NCBI GenBank assembly: GCA_965117015.1
Contig: OZ220747.1
Coordinates: 868,001-932,000, forward strand
Source of the DNA: Aldehydirespirator sp965117015
Lineage (GTDB): Bacteria > Actinomycetota > Acidimicrobiia > Acidimicrobiales > Aldehydirespiratoraceae
Reading direction: 5' to 3'
DNA: 64,000 nucleotides
How positions within the stretch are numbered: the stretch's first letter is position 1; each line of letters begins with the position of its first letter. The notes beneath the pieces are model-generated. The model did no database searches. It was not told the origin of the DNA and saw only the letters and a list, made by a program, of their open reading frames with translations. Below are positions 25,203-35,652 of the stretch, in pieces. Made by a program: the position numbers and the translations under genes.

Positions 25203-27332
25203 GTGAGCTTCAAGGAGACGACCTACACAGTGATAGAGGGCGAGACAGTGGACGTGACGGTGACCCTGAACGCCGACCCTGAGCGCAGTGTAACGATACC
25301 ACTCACCCACGAAGGCCGAGACGGGGCGACCAATGCGGACTACTCCGGGGTCCCGGCCAACGTCACCTTCAACACTGGGGAGACCGAGAAGTCATTCACC
25401 ATCGCCGCGATAGCCGACGATGTGGACGATGACGGCGAGTCGGTCGCTCTGGGCTTCGGCACCCTGCCCACTGGAGTGAGTGCTGGTAGTCCAGCCGCCA
25501 GCACAGTGAACATCACCGATCCCAGTCCTCAGGAATTGATCCAGAACCGACCCACGGTCATGCTGGAGCTGACGCCGTCGTCCATCAACAGGAGCGGCAG
25601 CGGGAACTCCAGCACGGTGACGGCGATGCTGAGCGGCATCTCCAGCGCAGACACGACGGTCGTCGTCTCGGTGGACCCGACGGACACGACGACGCTGAGC
25701 GCCAACAGGACCCTCTTCATCGCCGCCGGCCAGACGCTCAGCACCGGCGAGGTGACCATCACCGCCGCGCCGGACCACGACGCCGGTCATGGCCCATGCT
25801 CTGTCACAGTCAGCGGGTCGGCCGACAACAAAGCGGGCGTGGACGGCCCCGACGACGTCACACTCACCATCACCGACGGTAGTGAACCGAATCCGGACAA
25901 GCCGGCCGATTTCCGAGTGACCAGTGAGAAAGGCAGGACCACGTTCCACTGGGACAGTGTCGGCATACCTTGCGCGGCTGGAAGGCTCAGGTACGACATC
26001 TTCGTGCGAGAGCCGGGCGGCACCGGGGACGTCTGGGAATTCACGATACATACTGACTATATGAACGAGGCCACTGATGATGATCAGAGTCCGTTGACGT
26101 GGCAGAGACTGCCGGTCGGCGGAACGTACGAGTTCGCCTTGCAGGCGGTGGCCGTGACTCCTGAGGGGAGTCCTCTTCTAAGCGGCCTCGTCGGTCCGGT
26201 CACGCACACCGTGCGCGGACCCAACCGGCCCTGGGACATCGAGGCGGCGCGAATCGACAACGGCGTGTTGGGCCCGGTCGAGCTGACCTGGAAGCAGCCC
26301 CTGCTGTACCCCAACAGGCCGCTTTATTCGCCGGCGATTCCGATCGCGGACCCCGACGCCGTGGACACGAGCGTGTACGAGTACATCATCTTCAGAGCCG
26401 ACGAACCCGAGGATGACGACGACATGAGTACGCCGCCCGATCACGGAGCCATCTACCGCCGGATTGACACCGTCGGCAACGTGACATCCTATATCGACGA
26501 CACCGTCGCCGAGACCGGCAGCTACTTCTACAGGGTGCAGGCCCGCAGCACGGATGGGCTTTCGGACCGCTCCGGGTATGCCTTCGCGTACGGCCTACCC
26601 GCGTCCGATGACGGCGACACCGGGCAGCGAAGGTCGCGGGATGCAGCCAACAGTCCGCCGTACTTCGGCAGTTCGACCTACAGCTTCTCCGTCACCGAGG
26701 GCGCGGCCACCGGCGCCGCCGTGGGCAGTGTCACCGCCACCGACGCCGACAGCGACACCCTGACCTACAGCATCACGGCGGGTAACGGCGACGCGAAGTT
26801 CGCCATCAGCCGCAGCAGCGGGGCCATCACCACGGCGGGAGTGCTCGACTACGAGTCCGACTCGTCCTACACGCTGACGGTCCAGGCCGACGACGACAAC
26901 GGCGGCACGGCTACGGCCACGGTCAACGTCACAGTGACCGACGTGTACGAGGACCCGGACGCCACCCGGGAGGGCGCGGTGTCGCTGGGGGATCAGTCGC
27001 CGGGCGAGGGACGACAGTTCTTCTATGACAAGTCCCTGGATCGGGCCAACGGCGACGGGGTGGACTACTACACGTTCACCACCGACGGCCGCTACACCCT
27101 GGGCCTGGGCGCTCGGGACCAGACCATCGAGCTCAAGGTCACGCTGGAGGACGACGACGGCAACGTGGTCGGCACAGCCGGCCCGCCGAAGGACCCGAAC
27201 AAGGACCAGGTATACATCGAGTGGCTGGAGGTCACCATCGACGCCGGCGCCTACTACATCCGCGTGGAGGCGCTGGCAGACGGCCAGACCGACTACTACA
27301 TCCGGTTCAAGTTGCAGACGCCGGAGTCGTAG
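25203..27332 (+). pseudogene. 5'-truncated Calx-beta/Fn3/cadherin surface protein
   Basis: 709 codons are open from GTG 25203, two bases after the IS110 right end, but the protein begins mid-domain (VSFKETTYTVIEGETVDVTV) and lacks any signal peptide. Domains: Calx-beta (1-103), a second beta-sandwich (115-222), two fibronectin-III-like domains (about 230-335 and 345-470), a cadherin domain (about 485-585; TYSFSVTEGAATGAAVGSV and ATDADSDTLTYSI), and a pre-peptidase C-terminal-type domain (590-709). Clearly the 3' part of a large secreted adhesin whose 5' part is missing; the left flank of the IS110 is unrelated IS3 sequence. It might still be translated from the GTG, but the product would stay in the cytoplasm. 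Confidence 0.75.
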
Positions 27333-27339
27333 GGCGCAT

Positions 27340-27388
27340 TCTGCCTTAGCGCGGTCGTCTCGTCCCGCGGACACGGCTCTAGGGCAGA
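27340..27388 (+). terminator. hairpin after the truncated adhesin gene
   Basis: TCTGCCTTAG (27340-27349) pairs with CTAGGGCAGA (27379-27388) over ten positions with one G-U pair, eight bases after the stop. There is no T-run, so it is only a candidate terminator. Confidence 0.3.
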
Positions 27389-27626
27389 CGCCCGGCGTGA
27401 CGGAGTGGACGGCTGAGCGGCGGATCCGGCACTTGGCAGCTACGGGTATGGCGCGTTCCGACAGCCGGCTCGGAACCCGCGGTGTTCCCGGCGGGCGGGG
27501 TCCCGACTGTGGTCCGTTCAGCGGATCGGACAGGGGTGGTCAAGCAGTTCGCGTTTCAGGGGGTGACCTATCGTCTGGCTCTCATGTGGCCCGAGTCTTG
27601 GGCTGCAGCCATAGAGAGGGGGGACC
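27389..27626 (+). other. intergenic, no confident gene
   Basis: Short open frames are present; one contains a protein-like stretch (VKQFAFQGVTYRLALMWPESW, about 27538-27600), but the frame has no matching start or end and runs into the next gene. It could be a gene remnant. The right edge carries the ribosome site of the binding-protein gene. Confidence 0.35.
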
Positions 27627-29087
27627 ATGAACCCACAACGCAGTGCATTCGGCCGCCTGTTGGCCGCTCTTGGAGTGTTGGTGTCGCTTTCACTCGTCGC
27701 TGCGGCCTGCGGCGACGATGATGGCGACGACGACGCTGCCGTGACCGCAGAGCCGGCTCCGGCTGAGGAGGCGTCAGAGGCCGAGCCGGCTCCGGCTGAG
27801 GAGGCGTCAGAGCCCGAGCCGGCCCCGGCTGAGGAGGCGTCAGAGCCCGAGGAGGCGTCAGAGCCCGAGGAGGCCCCGGCTGGGGAAGAAGCGATGATGG
27901 ACCATCTTGGTGATGGTTCGTTGGGTGTCGTTGACGTAGAGGCGGGCGACGCGATCCAGATCCGCTCGTTGCAGGCGATTTCTGGTGATGTGGCCTTCCT
28001 GGGTCTGCCCAACCAGCGGGCCAGCGCCCTGGCCATTGAGGACTACGGTTCGATCCACGGCTTCGATGTGGACTTGGGCACGGGGCTTGACGACTTGTGC
28101 TCCGCTGACGGCGGGCAGGCCGCGGCCCAGGCCATTGTCGCCGATGAGGCCGTGGTCGGCGTGATCGGCACGTCGTGCTCGGGCGCGGCAACGGCCGCAG
28201 CCCCGCTGATCACCGACGCTGGAATGGTGCTGATCTCGCCGAGCAACACCTCGCCTGCGCTGACATCTGATCTGGCCGGGAACGCGGGGAGCAACTACAG
28301 CGTCGGCTACTACCGCACGGCCCACAACGATCTGTACCAGGGTGCGGCCATGGCCCGCTTCGTGTTCTCGGAGTTGGGCGTCAGCACTGCGGCCGCGATC
28401 CATGACGGCGACCCCTATACCCAGGGGCTCGCGCAGGCGTTCGCGGATGCCTTCGAGGCCGAGGGCGGCACGGTCACGGGGTTCACCGCGGTCAACAAGG
28501 AGGACACCGACATGGTGCCGGCGCTCACCGAGATCGCCGCGGGCAGCCCGGCTGCGCTGTTCTTCCCGATCTTCCAGCCGGCCGGCGACTTCGTGGCCGA
28601 CCAGGCGCCGGGGGTGCCGGGGCTGGAGGACACGATCATGATGGCCGCCGACGGTCTGTTGAACACCAACTTCCTGGGGCTTTCGCAGAGCGCGGGCATG
28701 TACCTGTCCGGTCCCGACACCCGCTTCGGCACCAACGTCAACCAGAGCACCGGCAAGACCGCCGATGACTTCCTGGCCGTCTACGAGGAGCGCTACGGCG
28801 AGATTCCGGCGGCACCCTTCTGGGCCCACAGCTACGACGCCACCACGCTGCTGCTCGACGCCATCAAGGCCGCGTCCTGGCTCGAGGACGGCAACCTGAG
28901 GATCGACCGCCAGGGCGTCCGCGACCACCTCAACAGCGTCAGCGGCTACAGCGGCATCATCGGCACCATCAACTGCGACACCTTCGGTGACTGCGGCGCG
29001 GCCCGCATCACCGTCGTGCAGAACCTCGGCGGCGAGGAGAACGTCGAAGCCAGCTTCGGCAACGTCGTGTTCTCCTACGCGCCGTAA
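27627..29087 (+). CDS. branched-chain amino-acid-type ABC substrate-binding lipoprotein
   Basis: 486 residues with a strong ribosome site (GAGGGGGGACC). Lipoprotein signal VSLSLVAAAC (Cys about residue 28), then an acidic linker made of repeated A-E-E-A-S-E-P-E-P-A-P units (about 35-85), then a complete periplasmic-binding type-1 fold of the LivJ kind (about 105-480). Landmarks are VVGVIGTSCSGAATAAAPL, VLISPSNTSPAL, FWAHSYDATTLLLDAI and a C-terminal YSGIIGTINCDTFGDC. It captures an amino acid or similar solute outside the membrane for an ABC importer; no permease or ATPase gene is in the window. The IclR regulator and the 2-oxoacid oxidoreductase follow on the same strand, suggesting a common catabolic purpose. 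Confidence 0.88.
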   Translation: MNPQRSAFGRLLAALGVLVSLSLVAAACGDDDGDDDAAVTAEPAPAEEASEAEPAPAEEASEPEPAPAEEASEPEEASEPEEAPAGEEAMMDHLGDGSLGVVDVEAGDAIQIRSLQAISGDVAFLGLPNQRASALAIEDYGSIHGFDVDLGTGLDDLCSADGGQAAAQAIVADEAVVGVIGTSCSGAATAAAPLITDAGMVLISPSNTSPALTSDLAGNAGSNYSVGYYRTAHNDLYQGAAMARFVFSELGVSTAAAIHDGDPYTQGLAQAFADAFEAEGGTVTGFTAVNKEDTDMVPALTEIAAGSPAALFFPIFQPAGDFVADQAPGVPGLEDTIMMAADGLLNTNFLGLSQSAGMYLSGPDTRFGTNVNQSTGKTADDFLAVYEERYGEIPAAPFWAHSYDATTLLLDAIKAASWLEDGNLRIDRQGVRDHLNSVSGYSGIIGTINCDTFGDCGAARITVVQNLGGEENVEASFGNVVFSYAP

Positions 29088-29191
29088 CGGCCGTCAGGCG
29101 ATTGGCTGGCATCATCCGCCACAGCCTGGCCCGAGCGTGTCCAGTAGTAGCTTGTCGGCCGAGAGATCAGTATAGAGTGCGACAGCAAGCC

Positions 29192-29974
29192 ATGGCAGGC
29201 ACCGGCAAGGCCGCGGGCAGCGAGAGCCCGGCCGCGGTTCCGGTGTCGGTACTTGCGAAGGTGGCACTCATCCTGGACGTCTTGAGCGCTGCCGACGGAA
29301 CGCTGGGCTTGTCGGAGCTGGCGCGCCGCTGCGGGGTGGCCAAGTCAAGCGTTCATCGGCTGTGCGGCGAGCTCGTCGACTGGGGTGTGGTGGAGCGCAG
29401 CGGCGACGGTTTCCGGCTCGGACCGAAGCTGTTCGAGCTCGGCGCCCATGTGCCGAGCCAGCGCCGCGTGCGCGATCTGGCGCTTCCCCACCTACAAGAG
29501 CTGCTCATCTCGACCGGTCACACCATCCACCTCGCGGTGGATCGCGGCGAGTCGAACCTCTATCTCGAGAAGCTCGAGATGCAGTCAACGACGCCGACAC
29601 CCACACAAGTGGGCGAGCGCATCGTGCTGCACGCATCAGCCACCGGCAAGGCGGTGCTCGCCTTCGGCGACCCAGGCAGGACCCGGAAGATACTGGCCAG
29701 ACCGCTGGCGGCGATCACACCGAACACCATCGTCGACTCCACCGTGCTCGCGGTCGACCTCCACCAGACCAGGCGGCGGGGCTACTCGATCGAGCGAGAA
29801 GAGTTCGCGGCCGGCTTCCATTCGGTGGGGGCCCCTCTATTCGAGGGCCGGGGCAGAGTCCTCGGGGCGGTATCGGTCACCGCGAGTTCGCAGGATCTCG
29901 ACATCGCTCAAACGGCGCGTCAGCTGTGCATGGTGACGGCCCAGATCAGCCAACGGCTCGGGCACCGCGGATGA
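29192..29974 (+). CDS. IclR-family transcriptional regulator
   Basis: 260 residues from ATG 29192 (an earlier in-frame start at 29102 gives an implausible leader). The N-terminal winged helix (about 20-80; LGLSELARRCGVAKSSVHRLCGEL) is followed by a GAF-like effector domain (about 95-255) with the family landmarks VGERIVLHASATGKAVLAF, GYSIEREEFAAGFHSVGAPLF and LGAVSVT. IclR proteins sense small organic acids and control catabolic operons. It lies 98 bp before the indolepyruvate oxidoreductase gene and 104 bp after the binding protein, so it probably controls one or both. Confidence 0.9.
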   Translation: MAGTGKAAGSESPAAVPVSVLAKVALILDVLSAADGTLGLSELARRCGVAKSSVHRLCGELVDWGVVERSGDGFRLGPKLFELGAHVPSQRRVRDLALPHLQELLISTGHTIHLAVDRGESNLYLEKLEMQSTTPTPTQVGERIVLHASATGKAVLAFGDPGRTRKILARPLAAITPNTIVDSTVLAVDLHQTRRRGYSIEREEFAAGFHSVGAPLFEGRGRVLGAVSVTASSQDLDIAQTARQLCMVTAQISQRLGHRG

Positions 29975-30072
29975 GGCCACCACTCAGCACCCGGGGAGGC
30001 TTCGCGACACCGCCCACCAAGCCCAGCGAGACAACAGCCGGCTTGAGAGCTACGATGCACGGGAGGTGACCC

Positions 30073-33000
30073 ATGGCGACTGCTGTGCGTGACTACCGGC
30101 TCGCGGATCGCTACGACGTGCAGGCTGGCCGGGTGCTTCTCACCGGTGTGCAGGCGCTGGCTCGGGTGCCGGTGGACCAGATGCGGATCGACCGGGCCGC
30201 CGGCCGCAACACCGCGGCCCTGGTCACGGGCTACCCCGGGTCCCCTCTGGGCGGCTTCGACCTGGAGATGAGCCAGGTGGCCCGCCGGTTCGGTGACCTG
30301 TCGATCGTGCATCAGCCCGCGGTCAACGAGGAGCTTGCGGCCACCGCGGTGATGGGCTCTCAGCTGGCGGCCGGCCGTCCCGACGCCCGCTACGAGGGTG
30401 TGGTGGGTGTCTGGTACGGCAAGGCTCCTGGCCTGGACCGCGCTACCGACGCGATGCGCCATGGCGTGTTCGCCGGGTCGTCGCGCCTTGGCGGCGCGGT
30501 CGTGATGGTCGGCGACGATCCCATGGCGAAGTCCTCGACGATGCCGTCGTCGTCGGACGCGGCGCTCGTGGATCTGCACATGCCGATCCTGTACCCGGGA
30601 ACGACCCAGGAATGCCTCGAGCTGGGCCTGCACGCGGTGGCGATCAGCCGGGCGTCGAGTCTGTGGTCGGCGATGAAGATTGTGACCCCGGTCGCCGACG
30701 GGTCAGGCACCGTCGACCTGCCCGCGCTGGACACCGAGCCGGTCATGCCCGAGACGGAGATCGACGGCCGACGGTGGGAGAGCCGGCCCAGCGCGGTGTT
30801 CTTGGGGCCCCGAATGGTGGAGCTGGAACGCGAGTTCCGCGAGGTGCGGTCGGTGCTGGCCCAGCAGTACGGGGTGGACAACACACTCAACCGCATCACC
30901 GTCGATCCTGTCGACGCGTGGATTGGGCTCGTCGCCACCGGCTTCACCTACCAGCAACTGATCGAGGCTCTGCGCCGGCTGGGACTCGCCCACCCAGACG
31001 ACATCCGCTCCGCGGGGATCCGGTTGCTGCAGCTGCGGATGCCGGTGCCGTTGCACCGCGGGCTCGTGCGGCGCTTCGCTCGGGGGCTGCGGGAGGTGGT
31101 CGTGGTCGAGGAGAAGAACCCGACGCTGGAATGGCTCATCAAGGACGCCCTGTACTCGGCTGCCGACCGTCCCGCCGTGCTCGGAAAAACCGACGAGCAC
31201 GGCGAGGCGCTGATGCCGAGCCACGGCCGGATGGACGCGGACGCCATCGTGGCCGGTTTGCGCGCCCGGCTTGAGACCCGGCTCGCCGATCGGCTCGCGC
31301 CGATCGAGCAGGTCCGGCCCCAGCCGCGGCGAAACCTGATACCGCTGTCGGTCAGCCGCACCCCCTTCTTCTGCTCGGGCTGCCCGCACAACTGGGGCAC
31401 CAAGGTCCCCGACGACACACTGGTCGGTGCGGGCACCGGATGCCACGGAATGTCACTGCTGATGGACCCCCGGCGGGTGGGCGACACGATCGGCGTCACG
31501 GCCATGGGCAACGAGGGGGCTCACTGGATCGGCATGGCGCCCTTCGTCGACACCCGCCATGCCGTCCAGAACGTCGGCGACGGCACCTACCTGCACTCCG
31601 CGCAGCTGGCCGTCCAGGCCGCCATAGGGTCCGGCACGACCATGACGTTCAAGATCCTGTACAACGACACCGTCGCAATGACCGGCGGACAGGAACCGGC
31701 ACACCAGATCGAAGTGCCGGAACTCGCTCGAGTCCTCGAGGCTCAGGGCGCGGCCCGGGTGCTCATCACCTGTGAGGATCCCGGCGCCTACGACCGTGGC
31801 GGGCTGCCGCCGTCCGTCGAGGTCTGGGACCGTTCCCGGATCGTCGAGGCGCAGGAGACCCTTGCCGGGATTCCCGGCGTGACCGTTCTGATACATCATC
31901 AGGCCTGCGCGGCGGAACTGCGCCGGGCCCGCAAGCGGGGGCGGGCCAAAGCGCCCAGCACACGCATCGTGATCAACCATCGGATCTGCGAAGGGTGCGG
32001 CGACTGCGGCGATGTGAGCAACTGCCTGTCGGTCCAGCCCCTAGACACGCCGCTGGGACAAAAGACACTCATCGATCAGGCCACCTGCAACCACGATCTG
32101 TCATGCCTCGAAGGGGACTGCCCGTCGTTCATGACAGTGCCCGTCGACGACCCATCCGACCGATCCGAACACCACGCCGGTGCGGGACCGCACCCACCGC
32201 TGCCGGATCCAGAGCCCGTCGCAGCGAGCAGCCAGCGCGTGACGCTGCGGCTCGCCGGCATCGGCGGCACCGGTGTGGTCACCGTGGCCCAGATCCTCTC
32301 GACTGCAGCCATGATCGACGGCTGGGACATACGAGGACTCGACCAGACCGGGCTGTCGCAAAAGGCCGGGCCGGTGGTCTCCGATGTCATTCTCAGTCGC
32401 TCAGGCGCGGGGTCGACCAACCTGATCGGCGCCGGTGAGGCCGACGCGATCTTGGTGCTTGATCAACTGGTCGGCGCCAGCGACGGTGTGCTCGCGGCGG
32501 CGCACACCCACAGCCGGGTCATCGGATCGATCCACACAACACCCACCGGGGCAATGGTCGCCGACCCACAGGTCCGGTACCCGACCCAGGACGAACTGCT
32601 CGCCCGGTTCAGTGCCCGCGATACGACCGACGACCTGTGGATGGACGCCAACGACCTCACCCGGCGGCTCATCGGCGACACCGCGCCGGCCAATGTCTTC
32701 GTGCTCGGCGTCGCCCTGCAGGCCGGGGCGATCCCGGTCGCGGCCGCCTGCATCGAAAGGGCGATCAAGCTCAACGGAGTCGCGGTCGGCTACAACCTCG
32801 CTGCGCTGGAGTGGGGGCGACGGTGGGCTGTGGACGCAGCTGCGGTGGAGGCCGAGGCCGCCGATCGATCACCGTCGCTCGACACCGCGGTCATCGTGCC
32901 CGACTTGCCGGCCGAACTCGAAGGCCGGCTCAGCAGACTTCCCCGCAACGGCGACCTCCAGTCCGCGGTTCGGTTGAGGGCCGCCGACCTAGTCGCCTAT

Positions 33001-33594
33001 CAGAACGCCGGCTATGCGGCGCGGTTCCTGGACCGGGTGGCGGCGGTCGCTGGAGCCGAGCAGGCTGTTGACAGCAACTCGTTGCGGCTCACCGGCGAGG
33101 TCGCCTGCGGTCTGCACCGCCTGATGGCGTACAAAGACGAGTACGAGGTGGCACGACTGCTTCTTGCACCGGAGCCGCAACTGGCGGCCCAAGCGGTCGG
33201 TGGATCAGGCCGCGGCATCGTTTGGCATCTTCATCCGCCTTTGCTGCGGGCCCTCGGGATGAAGCGCAAGCTGCGCTTCGGGCGCTGGTCGAGGCCGCTG
33301 CTGCGGGCCCTGGCGGCAGCGAGGCGGCTGCGCGGCACGCCTTTGGACCCGTTCGGGCGGGCACACGTGCGGCGGCTGGAGCGGGCGCTGCTGGAGGAGT
33401 ACGAGCAGACCATCGACGTGCTGCTCACCGGACTCTGCGCGCAGACCCTCGACGAGGCGGTCCGCATCGCCGGCCTCGCGGATGGGGTCCGCGGCTTCGA
33501 GCAACTCAAGGTTCGGCGTGCCGGCGAATACCGCGCCGCCCTGGACCGGGCCCTGTCCCGCTACACCAGTCCGGCGGCAACCGCGACCAGATGA
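30073..33594 (+). CDS. iorAB: fused indolepyruvate:ferredoxin oxidoreductase
   Basis: 1173 residues with ribosome site GGAGGTGA five bases before ATG. This is the long fused form of the enzyme: a pyrimidine-binding half at the N-terminus (GYPGSPLGGFD about 53-63), the TPP-binding domain with MGNEGAHWIGMAPF (about 477-490) and ILYNDTVAMTGGQ, a Cys cluster ICEGCGDCGDVSNC (about 637-650) plus further cysteines (CNHDLSCLEGDC) for iron-sulfur binding, the gamma-type domain GIGGTGVVTVAQIL (about 730-745), and a C-terminal DUF6537-like region. It oxidatively decarboxylates aryl 2-oxoacids such as indolepyruvate to acyl-CoA with ferredoxin, a step in aromatic amino-acid catabolism. It is complete. 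The IclR gene and binding protein before it support a degradation locus. Confidence 0.9.
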   Translation: MATAVRDYRLADRYDVQAGRVLLTGVQALARVPVDQMRIDRAAGRNTAALVTGYPGSPLGGFDLEMSQVARRFGDLSIVHQPAVNEELAATAVMGSQLAAGRPDARYEGVVGVWYGKAPGLDRATDAMRHGVFAGSSRLGGAVVMVGDDPMAKSSTMPSSSDAALVDLHMPILYPGTTQECLELGLHAVAISRASSLWSAMKIVTPVADGSGTVDLPALDTEPVMPETEIDGRRWESRPSAVFLGPRMVELEREFREVRSVLAQQYGVDNTLNRITVDPVDAWIGLVATGFTYQQLIEALRRLGLAHPDDIRSAGIRLLQLRMPVPLHRGLVRRFARGLREVVVVEEKNPTLEWLIKDALYSAADRPAVLGKTDEHGEALMPSHGRMDADAIVAGLRARLETRLADRLAPIEQVRPQPRRNLIPLSVSRTPFFCSGCPHNWGTKVPDDTLVGAGTGCHGMSLLMDPRRVGDTIGVTAMGNEGAHWIGMAPFVDTRHAVQNVGDGTYLHSAQLAVQAAIGSGTTMTFKILYNDTVAMTGGQEPAHQIEVPELARVLEAQGAARVLITCEDPGAYDRGGLPPSVEVWDRSRIVEAQETLAGIPGVTVLIHHQACAAELRRARKRGRAKAPSTRIVINHRICEGCGDCGDVSNCLSVQPLDTPLGQKTLIDQATCNHDLSCLEGDCPSFMTVPVDDPSDRSEHHAGAGPHPPLPDPEPVAASSQRVTLRLAGIGGTGVVTVAQILSTAAMIDGWDIRGLDQTGLSQKAGPVVSDVILSRSGAGSTNLIGAGEADAILVLDQLVGASDGVLAAAHTHSRVIGSIHTTPTGAMVADPQVRYPTQDELLARFSARDTTDDLWMDANDLTRRLIGDTAPANVFVLGVALQAGAIPVAAACIERAIKLNGVAVGYNLAALEWGRRWAVDAAAVEAEAADRSPSLDTAVIVPDLPAELEGRLSRLPRNGDLQSAVRLRAADLVAYQNAGYAARFLDRVAAVAGAEQAVDSNSLRLTGEVACGLHRLMAYKDEYEVARLLLAPEPQLAAQAVGGSGRGIVWHLHPPLLRALGMKRKLRFGRWSRPLLRALAAARRLRGTPLDPFGRAHVRRLERALLEEYEQTIDVLLTGLCAQTLDEAVRIAGLADGVRGFEQLKVRRAGEYRAALDRALSRYTSPAATATR

Positions 33595-33697
33595 CCCGCC
33601 CGGCGTGGACGTGCTGTGCCGGGTTGCCCAAGGCATCACCGGCATGGCCCCGCATCTCATGCCGTTCGGGATACAAGGGTCAACGTCAACTGGAATG

Positions 33698-34130
33698 TCA
33701 GTCTGGGGGCTGGGCAGGCCTTGTCTCGGCCATGCGGTAGCCGACGCGGGGTTCGGTGAGGACGTACTTGGGGGTTTCGGCGTTGTCGCCTAGCTTGCGG
33801 CGGAGCCTCTTGACCACCTCTCGGACCAGCCACGGCTCGCTCTTGCGTTCTGGTCCCCAGACCCGTTCCAGGAGCTGGTCGTGGGTCAGCGGCTTGCCGT
33901 CGTGGACCGACAGTTCGTAGAGCACTCCGTACTCGGTGGGTGTCAACGCCACCGGGCTTCCCGCCACGCTCACTCGCCGTTGGGCGTAGTCGAGGGCCAA
34001 GTCTCCCAGCACGTAGGGTTCGGTGGGTTCGGCTATGTGGGGCGCGGCTCGCCGGCGCAGCGCCGCCCTGATCCTGGCGGCGAGCTCTGTGGGGAGAAGG
34101 GCTTGACCACGTCGGCGCTGTCGGTTTCGC
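33698..34130 (-). pseudogene. response-regulator C-terminal fragment
   Basis: The minus strand encodes a complete OmpR/PhoB-type winged helix (LTPTEYGVLYELSVHDGKPL, QLLERVWGP, VKRLRRKLGD, VLTEPRVGYRM) preceded by TELAARIRAALRRR. One base is missing before TEL; in the shifted frame the end of a receiver domain is readable (ADVVKPFS, including the conserved Lys). Nothing of the rest of the receiver remains: the sequence runs straight into a cadherin-like gene on the other strand. The closest relative in the window is the C-terminus of the hybrid kinase at 46702-49113, so this may be the tail of a lost paralogue. Confidence 0.75.
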
Positions 34131-35652
34131 CGGGCGGGTTGAACGAGACGTTCGCGTCGGACACCACCGCCTACACGGTGTCTGTGGCCCATGACGCGGC
34201 GCAGGTGACCGCGACATGGACGCTGGGCGATGCGGGGGCGACGGTCGAGACGCTGGACTCGTCGGACGGCACGCTCAACGACGCGGACGGCACCACCGAA
34301 GGGTTCCAGGTCGATCTGGGCGCCGCGGGGTCGGCGACGGTGTTCAAGGTGAAGGTGACCGCAGCCGACGGCGACACCTCCTTGACCTACACGGTGACGG
34401 TGAACCGGGCGTCGGCGTCCACCGACTCCACCCTCTCCGCGCTGGAGGTGCAGGACACATCGGTGCCGAGCTTCGCGCCGGACACTCACGACTACACCGT
34501 GCAGGTGGGCAGTTCCGCAACGCAGGTGACGGTGAAGGCGACCGTCAACGACCCCCGGGCGTCGGTGGATCCGGCGGCGGCAGCGACGGCGGCGGGCCAT
34601 ACGGTGACCCTGGACGCGAGTACAAAGGTGATCACGGTGACGGTCACCGCAGAGGACACCTCCACCACCACCAATACGGTGACGGTGACAACAGTGGCAC
34701 CTCAGGCGGGTGCGACCGTGCTGAGTGGATTGACGGTCGGCGGCGTTGACCAAACGCTGAACTTGGGCCCGGACAATCCCATCGAGGTCCCCGTCGGATA
34801 TATGGCGGGGCGGGGCGGTGTCTTGGTGGAGGCGACCGCGGGGGAAGGTTTGTTGATCGTGTCTTATGCCAAAGGCAACTTCTTGAGAGCGGACCAGACG
34901 GTGGACGGGAAGGGCTTGTCGAAGCTCGTGAGGGTGGAGCCCGGCGAGTCCGTCGAGGTGCACATCGTTGTGTGGCAGGGATGCTGCCCGTTCGGGCTCC
35001 TCGACGACATGGGGGAGCTAGAAGAACGCGATGATCACGTCCGCTCCGACCGGTGCGACGAGTACACCAAGGATCATTGCTACAAGCTGATCATCACCCG
35101 GGCCGAGCGGCCTTTGAGCCACGACAGCGTCGCCGATGCCCCCCATCCGGTGGGGCTTCGGTGGGTGGTGTGGCGGCATGTTCCTGGTGAGGACGACGAT
35201 GATCCGGGCCGCTGGACGAAAGCGCATCCAGACTATTGGGCGGATATGCAAAGCGCGGAGAAGCTCCGGGTGGAGTTGTCATGGGACGATCCCGATGTCG
35301 CCGTCGGCGAGACCATCTTGGGCTATTGGATCTTGCGCAGCCGATACCCGATGGATCAGCACTACCCGCCTCACGACACACCGGCCCGCGACAATCTGAT
35401 CGAGGATGCCACCGTGATCCAGAGGCTGTTCACCACCCCAACGCCGACAAGAACGCGTCGCAGAAGTACTCCTATACCGACGAGTTCGGGGCGACGCGCT
35501 CGGGGTGCTACGTGTATGCAGTGCAGACGGTGATCGACACCGACGGCGATGGGATGGCCGACAAGTACAGCATGAGCTTCAACCGGGACAATGACTACCG
35601 GCGGAGTGGCGAGATTGGGGCCGGCGGCATGCCCGACTACCGAGAGCCGTAG
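34106..35652 (+). pseudogene. 5'-truncated, frameshifted cadherin-like surface protein
   Basis: Coding sense begins at about 34106 in the middle of a protein: two cadherin-like beta-sandwich domains (LSVSPGGLNETFASDTTAYT; LSALEVQDTSVPSFAPDTHD), a third partial one (GATVLSGLTVGGVDQTL), then a C-terminal domain with CCPFG and RWVVWRHVPGEDDDD. Near 35430-35445, in a run of C, the frame shifts; the continuation (NADKNASQKYSYTDEFGATR...MPDYREP) ends at 35652. There is no start, no signal peptide and an abrupt junction with a response-regulator fragment, so the gene is dead. Its last bases overlap the convergent LacI gene. Confidence 0.7.

Noticed and set aside
27482..27626. Protein-like stretch upstream of the binding-protein gene
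   Set aside because: Only about 20 residues look plausible, and the frame runs into the next gene out of phase; no start or family.
30703..31446. 247-codon minus-strand frame within the oxidoreductase gene
   Set aside because: Antisense to highly conserved catalytic sequence; no ribosome site.
33881..34105. N-terminal part of the cadherin-like plus-strand frame
   Set aside because: Antisense to the response-regulator fragment; the translation lacks any beta-sandwich character until about 34106.
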